NCBI RefSeq assembly: GCF_003144245.1
Contig: NW_020289993.1
Location: 62,001-126,000 of the forward strand
DNA from: Jaminaea rosea
Lineage: Eukaryota; Basidiomycota; Exobasidiomycetes; Microstromatales
Direction: 5' to 3'
DNA length: 64,000 nt
The notes below the pieces were generated by a model. The model was not told the origin of the DNA. It searched no databases and saw nothing but the letters and a program-made list of their open reading frames with translations. How positions within the stretch are numbered: position 1 is the first letter of the stretch; the number at the start of each line of letters is the position of its first letter. This document shows, piece after piece, positions 25,637 to 36,613 of this stretch. The position numbers and the translations under genes are program-made.

Positions 25637-26648
25637 GTTGTATATGATCTAGTAGTCTACGAGAATGAGGAAAAACAGCTTCTAAAGCTGGGAGTGGCGT
25701 GCAATCGCCTTTTGTAGCTTCAACTACGCGTGGGTAATTGACCAATCAACGGCCAAGACTCTCGAGAAGAAGAAGTGAGGAAGGGGTAGCTCTAACGGGG
25801 GATGCCGAAGGGCTACTGGTATTCGTCCGAGCACGAATGCAGAGACGTGGAGGATATGAAAGATGAAAGGAGGGAGTTTTGCTAAGTCACGAGGACTGCT
25901 GGTAGTGAGGAGAAGAAAGGTGAACGTCGAGCGTGCGCTTTCCTCGTTGCCTCTTGCTCGTTCGTGTTCGCCGCCTCCTCGCTGCGCCTGGATCGTTTGA
26001 TTTGAACTTTTTCGCTCGAGCGGGCGGCAGCCAGAGCAGCAGCGGGCTTGTGTCGCTTGCCCCCCTTGCCACCTGGTCGACCCTCCCCCGAGGCAGGCAC
26101 AAGAGCGGAGGCGTCAATTGAGCCCGCGCGACGCCGAGCTGAGAGGGGAGCGTACCACGTGGCGTGGTAGTCCCGGTCCGAACTCGGCGGGGCACGGATG
26201 AGGGTGAGGCGTGCCACGGCCAGCTAGTCAGCTACGAGGATACCACCACACAGGACGGGACGAATAAGACACGAAACTATGATGGTAATCGCGACGTGTA
26301 TATACGCGGCGAGATGCTGGAGATGTTATTCTGCTACTGCTGCTCCCTCGATAATCTGTGAGTGTACCCCCTTCCTATCGTACATGGTGCAGAGAGTCGG
26401 AAGGAGAAGGGGAAGAGGGTGCTGTCTAGGCCCTTGCGACGGTTCCATTTGCTTCTGTTCGGTATGGTGACGATGATCGAAGCCTTCGACTGACTTGCGA
26501 TGTTCCTGCTGAGACTGATGTACGCTTCAAGTGGCCTCTCACGACCCTGCTCGACCACCCTGCCCACGTTCTACTCTAGCCGTTGCTGCGCGTCTACGGT
26601 GCCCGAGGAAGGCACCCGGGTATCGCTCTGTTGGCCCTACTTCTCCCC
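25637..26648. other. eEF3 promoter and histidine kinase 3' flank
   Basis: About 1 kb. It should carry the strong eEF3 promoter and 5' leader on the minus strand. A 111-codon minus-strand frame (25882-26217) is Arg/Ala-rich without recognisable features and is not called. Confidence 0.5.
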
Positions 26649-29600
26649 TTAATCTGCCTTCTTCAGCTCTTCTTTCCACTGCCTGACGTCACTAGCTAGT
26701 TGAGCGAGCCGCACGGGCTTCGTCATCCAATCATCAATGCCGCAGTCGAAGCCCTTGAGCTTGTCGCTCTCTTGACTCAGGGCAGTGACAGCTACTATTC
26801 GCGGGTAGTAGTCGGGACAGGGTACCTCACGCATGCGCCTAGCTGCCTCGAAGCCGTCCATGCGAGGCATGTTGATGTCTAGAAGGACGACCTGAGGGAG
26901 CGATGACGTAAACGCTTCGACCGCCTCGACTCCGTCACGCGCCTGAAGGTACTGTATACCAGCACGCTTAAGCGCTTGAGTCAGAACTGAGTGAGAGAGT
27001 AGAGAGCGGAACAAATCAGCTGCCGGCCTTTTCGTCGTGGGCAATGCATCGCGAGAGACGTACTGCGGAGATTGAGATCGTTGTCCTCCACTACGAGGCA
27101 TTGGAATGGCCGCTTCTGGTGACCGGTGAGCTTGTCTGATGAAGGGGGAGCGTCGGACACCTTTGGCTGCGGCTGCGACTGGCCCGCACTTTTCGTTCCC
27201 GGAGGGTGCGGCGTTCCTTGGTGCTCGGTGTCGGTGCGCGATACGCCGCTAGCCTGCGGCTCTGAAACCGACCTAGTGGTCGACTCCGAAGATCGTCGCG
27301 ACTCTGCTTGAAACGGCCCGCTCTCGGGCCCACCCGCGCCAGGAGCGAAAGGCAGCTTCTCATCCGACCCTTCTGGACTACTGGCAGGGCTCCCACGCTG
27401 AGAGCCTCTGCTGACCTTGTGCAATGCACATCCTCGCTTCCTTTGCTCGGCAAAAGTGCCATCGAAGATCTCTTCGAGCACCTCCAGGTCCGGGAGCGTG
27501 AATGGACGGTGGATAGAGATGGCGGGCACGTCGTCGATCATGACCTGCTTGCGCTCCGGCTGCAACGACGAAGGCATGTCGCTATAAGCTCGATTCGGGA
27601 GCTCGAGGTGTAGCCGCTGCTTGCCCTTGTCCACTGCACCACCGTTCGTGTCCGATGCCTTCGCCGGCTGCGACTTGAGGAGCTGAGCCACCTCGCGTTG
27701 CTTGGATGGCTCGGAGGTAGCCTCCCCTGCTATCAGGACCAATTGCGCTTCGTCCAGAAGTCGTGGCAACTCCGTCGCGTCGCCGAGCATCTTTGCACCA
27801 AATTGCCGGCAAAGCTCGTCGCAAAAGGCGAGGAAGCACTTGCTCTGCTCGGACTTGTCTCGAATGACTGCCACTTTGAGGTTTGACGGCTTGGTCGGGG
27901 CAGAGGCGCTCCCGCGGAAGGGGAATGTGAGGTCGATCTTCGTGCCTTTGCCCTCCTCGCTCGAGACGTGGATACGCCCGCCCAGTCGGAGCATGAGCGC
28001 AGAGCAGATTGACAAGCTCAGACCAGGCCCACCATTGGCTTGGTCGATGCCCGAGAGGCCTTGAGTAAAGGTGCGAAACACGCCGCTCCTGAGGAACCTG
28101 AGAGCTCGGGTGAAGGGCAGAAGATATGTCAGCAGCGCCTCAAACCAAGGTGATCAATGCCGTGTATACGCTGATGCTCACTCTTCTGACATGCCGCAAC
28201 CAGTGTCACGCACAGAGAGGTGCAGGGTGTTGATGGCTCCGACTACCCCGTTCGTAGCCTTTGAAGCATCCTCCCTTGCCGCCTTGACACAGAGACTGAC
28301 AGCCACAATGCCGTTGGTCGTTGCTTGCAATGCGTTACTGACAACTTTGCTCGTGATCCTCGTCAGCGCCTCTGCATCGAATCTGCACTTCTCGTCCGTT
28401 TCTACCCAGCTATCAGGGCCAGTGGAGCAGAAAAGCTCCGGGGGTGGAGGAATCTTTCTCGGGTCCTCCTGCAACCAAGTTTTTGACAGGCAATGAAGGC
28501 GCCAGGCGGAGACGGAGACGCGATTGACCGTATCGTACAAGCCACGGAAGCTCACGAGGGGCCAGGTGGAAGAAGAGGCGAGGCTGGGCTCCTTGATGCC
28601 GGCGAGGACGTTGTAATCGAGCACATCGCTGATCGTGGCATCGAGGGCTTCGGCGCTGAGTCCAATTGAAGAGATGACTGTGTGCAAGGAGCAAGTGAAC
28701 GTCAGCATATGCGAAGATTGGCCTCGTGGGTTCGTGCGCGCACTCACGCCTACGATTGTCATCTGTCGGCTCAAGTTGAGCTCCTGCCGACTCGCAGATG
28801 CCGACAATTGAATGCAACGGAGTGCGAAGAGAGTGCTGCATGCGCTGTGTGATCTGTACCTGGGCTCGATCTACCGCTTCGCTGTGAATGCGGAGAGAGC
28901 TCGCAATGAGAACGCTGCCGATCATCTCGAGGAAGGTGCGGTCTGAGTCTTCAAAGGGGGTGGGACGGCGCGAGAAAGCGCAGACGATGAGATATGAAGG
29001 CTGGCCTGAACTCTCCAGCAATGGTAGTGTCAGCGCTGTTGGAAATCCAGCCGGGAGCAAGTCGCGTATGAAGGACGTCTGGGTAGGTGTCGGATCGGGA
29101 GAGATGGCGGCGAAGGCATTGCCCTTCTTCTGTGGACGTTTCCTAAGATACATCGAGGCGACCAAAGCTAAGAAACGCGCCACTAGAGGGCGAGAGATGC
29201 TACCGCTAAGCTTCTCAAAATGCTCCGTCGTCAAGCCCGAGCTGGCGAGGAGGGGAATCGGCTTGCTGCTAGAGGAGTAGGAGCAAACGACGGCATCATA
29301 GGGCTGATCGGAAGATGTCAAGGCTGGGATGGATCCGGCGTCGCTCTCGCCGGCCTTGTCGTCGTCAATAATGACAGACGACTTCGTAGACTGTCTGCCA
29401 TCGCTTCCAGAACCTGGGCCGCTGCTGCTGAGGAGTGAAGAGGGGACCTTGTCCAAGGGCAAGCCCGAAGATTCGACGCGCGAATCGCGATCCTCGGCGG
29501 TGTCGCTCGAGGTATGATTACCGCCCAAGGACGCAGGCGAGCGCCCAGTCGGAGCAGCTGCAGAGTGCCGTGCCAAGGCGCGCTGTTCCTTTCGCGATTC

Positions 29601-30791
29601 TCGCTCGGCGGCGTACGCTGCTTGATCGACTTTGAAGCCCGAGAGATCGAGTAATGCGACGCTATCTGCGTCGAGGGTGGTCTTGATACTTTCCACAGCT
29701 TCCTGGAAGAAGTGATTCTCGAGATCGGGGTCGAAATCACTGACCGGTTGCGTGTCTTCCCCCTTCGGCTCCTTGAGCGTTGGCAGCAGGCCGAACTCTG
29801 CCTGTGTGAGACGCATAAGCTTCACAACTGAAAGCTGTTGGGCTTGCTCCTTTGCGCGACGGCGCATCAAAAAGCGATTGGACAACACCGTCTGCGAGGA
29901 GCGAGCGAGACTCCGAACAAAGCGCTCGACCTGAGCGTTGTCATCCGTCGCACAACGGAATGAGACGGCAGCACCTACAGTGACCAGTGAGTCGTCGTCA
30001 TCGTTGTGTCCACCCTTGCCGCCGCTGCAAGGCAGCCGAATGGGGCTGGCGGCAAAGCACGTCACATTGCGGGGCAGCTGATCCGCCGACACACCGCGCT
30101 GGTGGAAGAAAGCTGGCATATCGTCACAATAGAGTGCTGGGCGACGAGTATCGCCGCCCTTGCCTTGCGCTGATGCCTCTACTATGCGGCGAACGATGAT
30201 CTCTGAAGGAATGTTGGCGTAGTCTTGAGGCGTCGAGAGCAGAGTCTTGAAAAGATCGGCCGCAACGAGATACACTGCCGTGTAGCCCAGGGGCGAAGAA
30301 GGCATCAAATCGCTGAACAGTTCGATATCGATGTCGGCGACTGCATCCACGACGTCGTCTGCATCGAGGCCAAATCGATGAATCGCTATATGCGGTCTGT
30401 CGTCGACGTCTGGAGCCGTACGGATGCGGGTCATGCCATCGCGACCGTCACCTCCGCTGCTGCCCCAGCTGCTCACGCCATCTTTGTGGCTGTGCGCCTT
30501 TGCTTTGCCCCGACGAGCAACACTTTCGTCTGAGGGTACAAGGAATGGAGTTTCCTGCGCGAAATGAGTCGAATCGAACTCGCTCGGCGACAAGACGACT
30601 TCGGAGCCATGAATCCAGTCATTGATAGCATCATCTGCCGGCGATTGGCCAGTAGTGTTGCGAGAGGACCATGTGAGGGATGAGCGGCTTGATTGAAGAC
30701 GCGACCGGCGGGAAGTCGCCAAGGGCGGGGGCAAGGGCGAAGATGACAAGGATGACGATGATAGTGGCGGTGACTCTCCTGCGCCGGCCAT
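26649..30791 (-). CDS. Hybrid sensor histidine kinase
   Basis: Predicted cytosolic hybrid histidine kinase feeding a phosphorelay through Ypd1. Start at 30791 (MAGAGESPPLSSSS) is preferred because an upstream in-frame Met lies close to the divergent polymerase start. A long N-terminal region (DWIHGSEVVLSPSEF, IELFSDLMPSSPLGYTAVYL, MPAFFHQRG) with a GAF-like segment around residues 440-640 precedes the H-box QRMQHSLRTPLHSIVGI. Later exons carry an N-box (ITSKVVSNALQAT), G1 (VRDTGCGMSEE), F-box and G2-like GGPGLSLSICSALMLRLGG. The C-terminal receiver has the acidic pair (CLVVEDND), phospho-Asp in VVLLDINMPRMDG and the Lys in DDWMTKPVRL. Odd points: Ser instead of Glu/Asp after the phospho-His, and a non-standard G2 box. 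Class not assigned. Confidence 0.9.
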
Positions 30792-31114
30792 GACTGCGAC
30801 CGGCGATCGTCTTCGGCCAGAGAGGTATACGAGGGATGGTGTTGAGGATTGAAGGAAGCAGGCGAAGGGCCCGATTATCGATGCACGGCTTGAAGTCCAA
30901 GTCGAAGTCCACCTGAGGGCCGAGACCGCCTCTGTCGCACAAATCAGGGTCCGACGCTGAAGGGCGCAGATGGCCAGTCGCCGGCTGTCGACCCCGCTGC
31001 ATGTCCATCTTGGAAGCGGAAGCGATTTGCGAAGCCCGAGAGGCGGGCTAACGAGGCGGGCTGACGAGGGGGGCTTGTCCTCATCCATCTGTGTCCTTGC
31101 GATACGCTTGATCA
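30792..31114. promoter_or_regulatory. Bidirectional promoter region
   Basis: About 320 bp between the preferred start of the histidine kinase (-) and the polymerase X start (+). The minus-strand frame stays open through it to 31133, so a longer kinase N-terminus cannot be excluded. Confidence 0.45.
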
Positions 31115-32832
31115 ATGGCGCCGACGCCTTCACCAGGCAAGCGACGGCGTCTCCACGAAGAAATCTCTGGGGATCGCTCGCAGCCGCAGGCTCAACGACG
31201 AGTCCTCTCCCAGGCGGTCAGGCTTTGGGTTCTCGCGGATAAATTGGAGACTAGCGAAATTGAAACGGCTTATAGGCTAGCGCAGGAACTGGGAGCGCTG
31301 CGCTCGAGTGATATCAAATTCGCCAATCTCGTCCTTACTGCGGTCAAGGCACCAAAGCGGGTATGGCTGGCGCTCAGGAGGGAGGCGACGGGCAGTAATC
31401 TGAGCGATGAATGGTTGCGCAGCCTCAACGTCCTGCACGTCGACTGGCTAGCGGATACAGAGAAGAAGGGCATCATGCAAGCCTACGATGCCTACCGCAT
31501 CGTGCTGCCCAGAGACACCGCTGAATCTGCTCAAAAAGCATCACCTTCCGCATCGTCGTCGAGCATCAAGAAGGAAGTCGCCTCGCCGTCGTGCATCAAG
31601 AAGGAAAGCCCCTCATTGTCGTCCCCACCGTCGTCCACTCCTGTGATCCCCACATCACCTCCGCCCCCGGCATGGACGAATTCAGAATACTCATGCCAAC
31701 GTCCTTCACCGCTGCGCTCCGCTCACAATCAGCCGCTGGTCGATGAGCTCGAGGTCATCCGAAAACAGCGCGACCTCACTTCGCAGAGGTGGTCAGAACG
31801 CTCCTACTCGATGTGCTTGAGCGCCATTAAGGCCTACCCTCGCAAGGTCTGCTCGCAGAGCCTCAAGGAAGTCAAGAGCTTGAAGGGCGTGGGGCCAAAG
31901 ATGATCGTGAGCATCGCGAGACCAGCGGAGAGCTGTGTAAGGGCCGTCGATACCTGCATACAGCCAGGTCCCCTCCCTGTATGCTAATCTCTGAACCGTA
32001 TCCGCCCTCGCCACAGGGTATTATCGAGCAATTCTGCTCGTCTGGTCAGATTGTCGAGGCCCAGCAGATCCTGTCCGATCCGGCCAACCCGATTATGTTC
32101 TCCTTCATGGAGCTCTACGGCGTTGGACCGGTCGCAGCGCGAGAGCTGTACGAGGATGGATGTCGCTCAAATGCGGACGTCGTTGCGAGGGGCAAGTCGC
32201 TCGCCACTCACCTGGACGTGGCCGACTGCCTAGGGATCTTACCCGACCTGAAGTTGCCAATCCCAAGAGCGGAGGTGGAGGAGATTGCGAGCTTGCTCTA
32301 CGAGGAGGCCAGAGTCGTACTCCCCGGGTGTCGGTACACCATCTGCGGCGGATACAGGAGGGGAAAGCCAAGAAGTAACGACGTGGACGTGGTCATTTCG
32401 CACGAGGGAAACGGAGCGAGGATCCACGACATACTGGACCGGCTGAAGCGCAAGGGCATCATGTCGTACAACGTCAACGTGCTCACGCACAGCGATGAGG
32501 CTCGGCTGGACGCGGCGCTCCACCTCAATGTGGCGGAGATCGTGGTGCTGCCCCCTCGCTCAGTGATCGTACCGCATCCAAAGCATCGACGGGTGGACTT
32601 GGTGATGTGCCCGCCGCAGATCTATGGAGCAGCCGTGATTGGGTGGACGGGGGCGAAGACCTTTGAGAAGGACATTCGACGGTGGGCGAAGCTGAAGGGG
32701 TACAAATTCCACTCGACAGGGTTGAGAGTGAGGGAAACGGGCGAGTTGGTCGAGACACCTACCGAGGAGGACGTGTTCAGATTGCTCGGATTGAGGTGGA
32801 TGCCACCGGAGTGGCGCAACACGGATGCGTAG
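31115..32832 (+). CDS. Family X DNA polymerase (Pol lambda/mu/Pol4-like)
   Basis: Repair polymerase likely used in end joining or base excision repair. Exons 31115-31906 and 32017-32832 join in phase 0 to 535 aa. The N-terminus (MAPTPSPGKRRRLHEE) contains a basic nuclear signal, followed by a BRCT-like region to about residue 125 (SLNVLHVDWLADTEKKG). A Ser/Pro linker with two IKKE repeats follows. The 8-kDa domain has helix-hairpin-helix VKSLKGVGPKMIGIIEQF, spliced across the intron, then a second HhH, FMELYGVGPVAARELYEDGC. The palm carries GGYRRGKPRSNDVDVVISHE with the two metal Asp, and the third Asp in HRRVDLVMCPPQ; then IGWTGAKTFEKDIRRWAKLK and ending WMPPEWRN. The catalytic site is intact. 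Divergent from the kinase and convergent with oxalate decarboxylase. Confidence 0.94.
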
Positions 32833-32957
32833 GCGCGTGGTAGCAAGGAAGGCGGCGCGAAGGACATTTGAGCGCGGCGGATCGTCAAGCTGTGTATTTC
32901 ATATCATCTATACCCATTCCAATCATCATCGAGAGCATGCTTGCTCACTCGTTCGCA
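32833..32957. other. Convergent 3' ends
   Basis: A 125-bp spacer between the stops of polymerase X (+) and oxalate decarboxylase (-); the transcripts probably overlap. Confidence 0.5.
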
Positions 32958-34966
32958 TTACGCCCACGTCTGCTTATCGCCGTACAGTCCTGACCCCACG
33001 CTCCTCTTGTTCTTGTGACCGGCCCCCTGCACAACTGGATGATCATGCTTCCTACGGTCTTGCAACTTTTTCATCGTCGAATTGCTAAAGCCGAGATGAC
33101 CCTGCACGACGCTAGGCGGCATGACAGAGAGCCACTGGCTCAGTGAGATGTCCGAATAGATGGGGGACTTGAAGAGCTCGAGGTACTTGACTGGCTCGCT
33201 ACCGAGGGCCTCGATGTAGTGGCCTTGCGACTTGGGAATGTAGGCTACGTCGCCTCCTTGGAAGTCAAAGGTGCGGGCATTATTTGTGCCGGCAAAGATG
33301 GTGAGACGGGCGTGGCCTGACATGAAGTACGACCATTCATCTAGCGGGACAAGGCACAGGATGAGCGTGGGTCGAGGTGGAGAGCTCGCGCGATGCACTC
33401 ACCGCTTTGCGGATGCCAGTGAAGCTCTCGAATGGCGCCAGGGTTGATCGTCACCTCGGCCAGAGCAATATCGCTCACACTGAAGTTGCGGCTGTCGACA
33501 ATCTTCACCGTCCCACCGGGAAGCTGCGTTGCAGGGTGGCTCGACGCATTGTACGTATATGCCTTTGCGGTGTTGCCCTGCGGGTTATCGATCGAGTCTT
33601 GCGCGAAGGACTCGATACCATCAGGCGCAGGGAAGATGTATAGCTCATCCTTTGGCACCTTGTCAAAGTCGCTGTTGTTGAAGTTCGGGAAGTTCTTGTT
33701 CAGGACCTCGCGAGGGATGTGAGCCATAAAGTCGGAGAGGAGGAACGTCTCATTTTCGTCGAAACCGCCGTCGTCGAAGACGAGGAGGAATTCGCAACCG
33801 CCGTCGGAGACACATTGGATCGAGTGGGCGAGACCGGAGGGGAAGAACCAGAGGTCGCCGTGGGAGAGTTGATCGAGGTAGTTGGCGCCAGTCTCGTCTG
33901 AGATGGCGACGCGGAGAGTTCCATTAAGGACGTAGCTGCGTGGCGGATGGGGGGACGAAGGGCAAGACGTAAGTACAGAGATGGCAGGATGAAGGTTCAA
34001 AGGCGTCATGCGAGTGCTCAGTGCCCCATCCACGCAGCCCTAGGCGTGCATCTGGCCTCAGCGTAGCATGACGGCGGATTTCCAGGCCTCCGCAGCATTC
34101 GGACACTCACGCCCATTCGCTCGCTGTATGCCAATGCAACTCCCTCAGAGCGCCCTTGTCCAGATGCATCTGGACTCCAGCAAGCTCTGTTGCGACGGGA
34201 AGCACATCCTGGTATCGAGAAGAGGCGAAATGAGGTGATGGCGAGGAGGTAAAGAAGGAAAGCAGGCAAGGTCAGCTCAAGGATCGTGCACGGACTTCGG
34301 CCAGAATCCCGCGTGGCTGACGCGGAAAGGGCGACGGCGTGTGGAGCAGCTGAAGGAGCATCGAGGCCGCTTTCCAGGCTCGCTCCTCACGACCGTCACA
34401 TATCTGTGGCACCCTCCACGCGACGTCCCTCATCGCACTCACCTGATTCTGCTGCCTTGCCCATCCGCCGTTCTGCAATCGATTCTGTCAACGAAAAGGG
34501 AGCATAGAGTCGCAACGGTCAGCGCCAAGCCCACGCTGTCATCCCGCTACGCCTCCTGACTGACGTGAGATAGAGCAAAGGGCCATTTGGCCTGCGGCAC
34601 GTTCCCGCTATCTGTCGATGGCGGAGCAAAGCTGTCGGGGTTGGATCTGTCGAGCTGTTCGTCTGTAGGCCCGTAGATCTTCGACCCTGTCTTGCCATTG
34701 ATGGGCTCGGGCATCTTGCCGGTGTCTTGGAATTGGTCGAACAGCGAGTAGTTGGGCACCTCGTTGATGAAGTCCACGGGGTACTTGGAGGCTTGCTCGG
34801 CGGCGCGGCGGTCGATATGAGATTGCCAGCGACGCATTGCTTCTAGCTTGGCTTCGAAGGAGGGAGAGCGTGGTACCTCACGCTCTTTGGAAGGGGCAGG
34901 AGCTGCGCTGGCCGCCGTGAAAAGGAGAGCTGCGGCTGCGAGGGCCTGGGAGATTTTGAAGAGCAT
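32958..34966 (-). CDS. Secreted oxalate decarboxylase (bicupin)
   Basis: Manganese enzyme converting oxalate to formate and CO2, secreted. Start at 34966 gives a signal peptide MLFKISQALAAAALLFTAAS. The prodomain ends with DSFAPPSTDSGNVPQAKWPF, then splices to NRLQNGGWARQQNQ, a family hallmark. Cupin 1: LDKGALRELHWHTASEWA spliced to YVLNGTLRVAISDE, with the second metal His in FPSGLAHSIQ. A linker (FNNSDFDKVPKDELYIFPAP) leads to cupin 2: GAIRELHWHPQS spliced to DEWSYFMSGHARLTIF, with YIPKSQGHYIEALGSEPVKY. Both Mn sites (HxH, E, H) look intact. At least five exons. Basidiomycetes use this enzyme against oxalate toxicity or as a wood- and plant-associated trait. Divergent from an MFS transporter 1.6 kb away. 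Confidence 0.95.
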
Positions 34967-36613
34967 CGTGGCTGGGTGGATGGTGATGAGCGAAGGATGG
35001 TGCGATGTGACTGCTCGCTGCTGCTTATATAGCAATCTGGCCTGGCTTCACGCCGACGCTCATGCCTTCAACGTGACGCTCTCTCCCTCTCGACCTTCAT
35101 CAATGACCTCGACAGGTGGAGTGGCGGCGACCATACCGCCATCATTAGACATCCTTGACCGCCCTCGCGGCTGCCGGCTGCCGCGTCGATGCCGCTGTTG
35201 CAGGGCGTCGAATGATGAATTTGGCGCAGGCTGAGCTCTGGGTGTTCTGGGCGCCCTGTCAGTCTCTCTGCCACACCTTGTCACCGAGCTGTCTTCTATG
35301 TCGTGGGCAGTCGTCGTCATGGAATTCGGGAACGTAGGGCTCGAGCGCTCCCCTCCCAAAAAATAGACCGGACGACGAGCCGATGCAAGCCTGCAGCAGA
35401 GCGTTGCCGTCGGCAACGACGGGCGGCGTATGGTGCTCCACTTGATTGACGGATGCCTTTTGCTCTCACCTCGGCCTCACCCACCCAGAAAGTCTGCCAG
35501 CCCTGCCACGCCACGCCTTGCTAGTCTCAGGCTCACTCAGCCCGCCACAGCCGCTTGTCCGCTCTGACCGACAAGCACGAGGATGGCGACGGGAGCCACG
35601 AGGTTGGGCGACGTATGGGATGACGAGAGGGCGTGGCGGGACGGGCGCTCAGCCGCTGCAATGAGCACTCAATCCCAATCGCAGCCGGCGGAGCCTTTGC
35701 TTCGTGATGTCGTGCGACACAATAGCATCGCTTTGCTTGCGGCTTGACGGAGCAGAGCTTCGAGCAGCTATTGACGCGGCATGCTAGGTCGACCGCACGA
35801 TGCCATCAGGGCGTGAAATAGAGGATCCGGCAGCCTCGCGCGTGGACACAAGAGCAAGCCGCCAGACACCATCGACGTCGTTTCAGCACCCGAGGCTACT
35901 GGACCCACTGCGGGTGATCAACGTAGCGCTGCGTCAGTCGCGAGCCCTAAATGAACGCAACATTGCATGCTGCCTCCCGCCGGGCCGCATCCACCCTCTC
36001 GCCCCTCTGACTTGAGCGTCGCGCGACGCTCTACTCGCGCAACCTTGTAATCCTCTTCTAGTTCGTCCTTATGCTGCGGGCTCGTCCACCTATTCTTCAA
36101 CCTACGGCCGTTGCCAACGCCTCCGCAATATCCGTCGTCCCGGCCGCGAGACCCTTGACTTTGGCAGCGTGGGAACGCCGAGTCGATCGCTTTTCCTCGC
36201 CTCCTCTGGCGCCCTGAGATGCGGGGTCCGGCTCGCGACAAGCTCGAGAGGCCGAGCGCGCACTGCTCTCTCCTGCTTCTCGCTCAGGTCCCTGCCCCAA
36301 CTCGGGTTCTTTGGTCTAGTCATCATGCCTGTCATTCTAAGTCTGAGTGTCGCCTGATCTTCTTCGTACCTGCATCTCACCTTCAGAGCGTCGAGCGTTC
36401 TGATCGATCGCCTCGAAAGCATGACGGCTGGGATGCCTCGTGACGCGCTAGCTGATTGGGGCTGAGGGGGCCCCGCACCTTGCTTTGAAGGCGAATCCAG
36501 TGGATTGGAAAGCTACATGTACCGTACAGAAGAGGATACATTCTTCTTTTCTGGCTCCTTCATCTCGTCTTCTCGTCACCACTGCCGCCTGCCTGCCTGC
36601 CTGCCTGCCCGTC
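34967..36613. other. Long divergent intergenic region
   Basis: 1.65 kb between oxalate decarboxylase (-) and the MFS transporter (+). A TATA-like tatatagc lies at about 35027, 60 bp upstream of the decarboxylase start, fitting a strongly inducible gene. Short frames are present but none is convincing. A TGCC microsatellite precedes the transporter start. Confidence 0.5.
36586..36609. repeat. TGCC tetranucleotide microsatellite
   Basis: About five tandem copies of tgcc/ctgc lie directly before the MFS start codon, in the presumed 5' UTR. Confidence 0.8.

Noticed and set aside
25882-26217. 111-codon minus-strand frame upstream of eEF3
   Set aside because: Arg/Ala/Ser-rich, lies in the expected eEF3 promoter, no recognisable feature.
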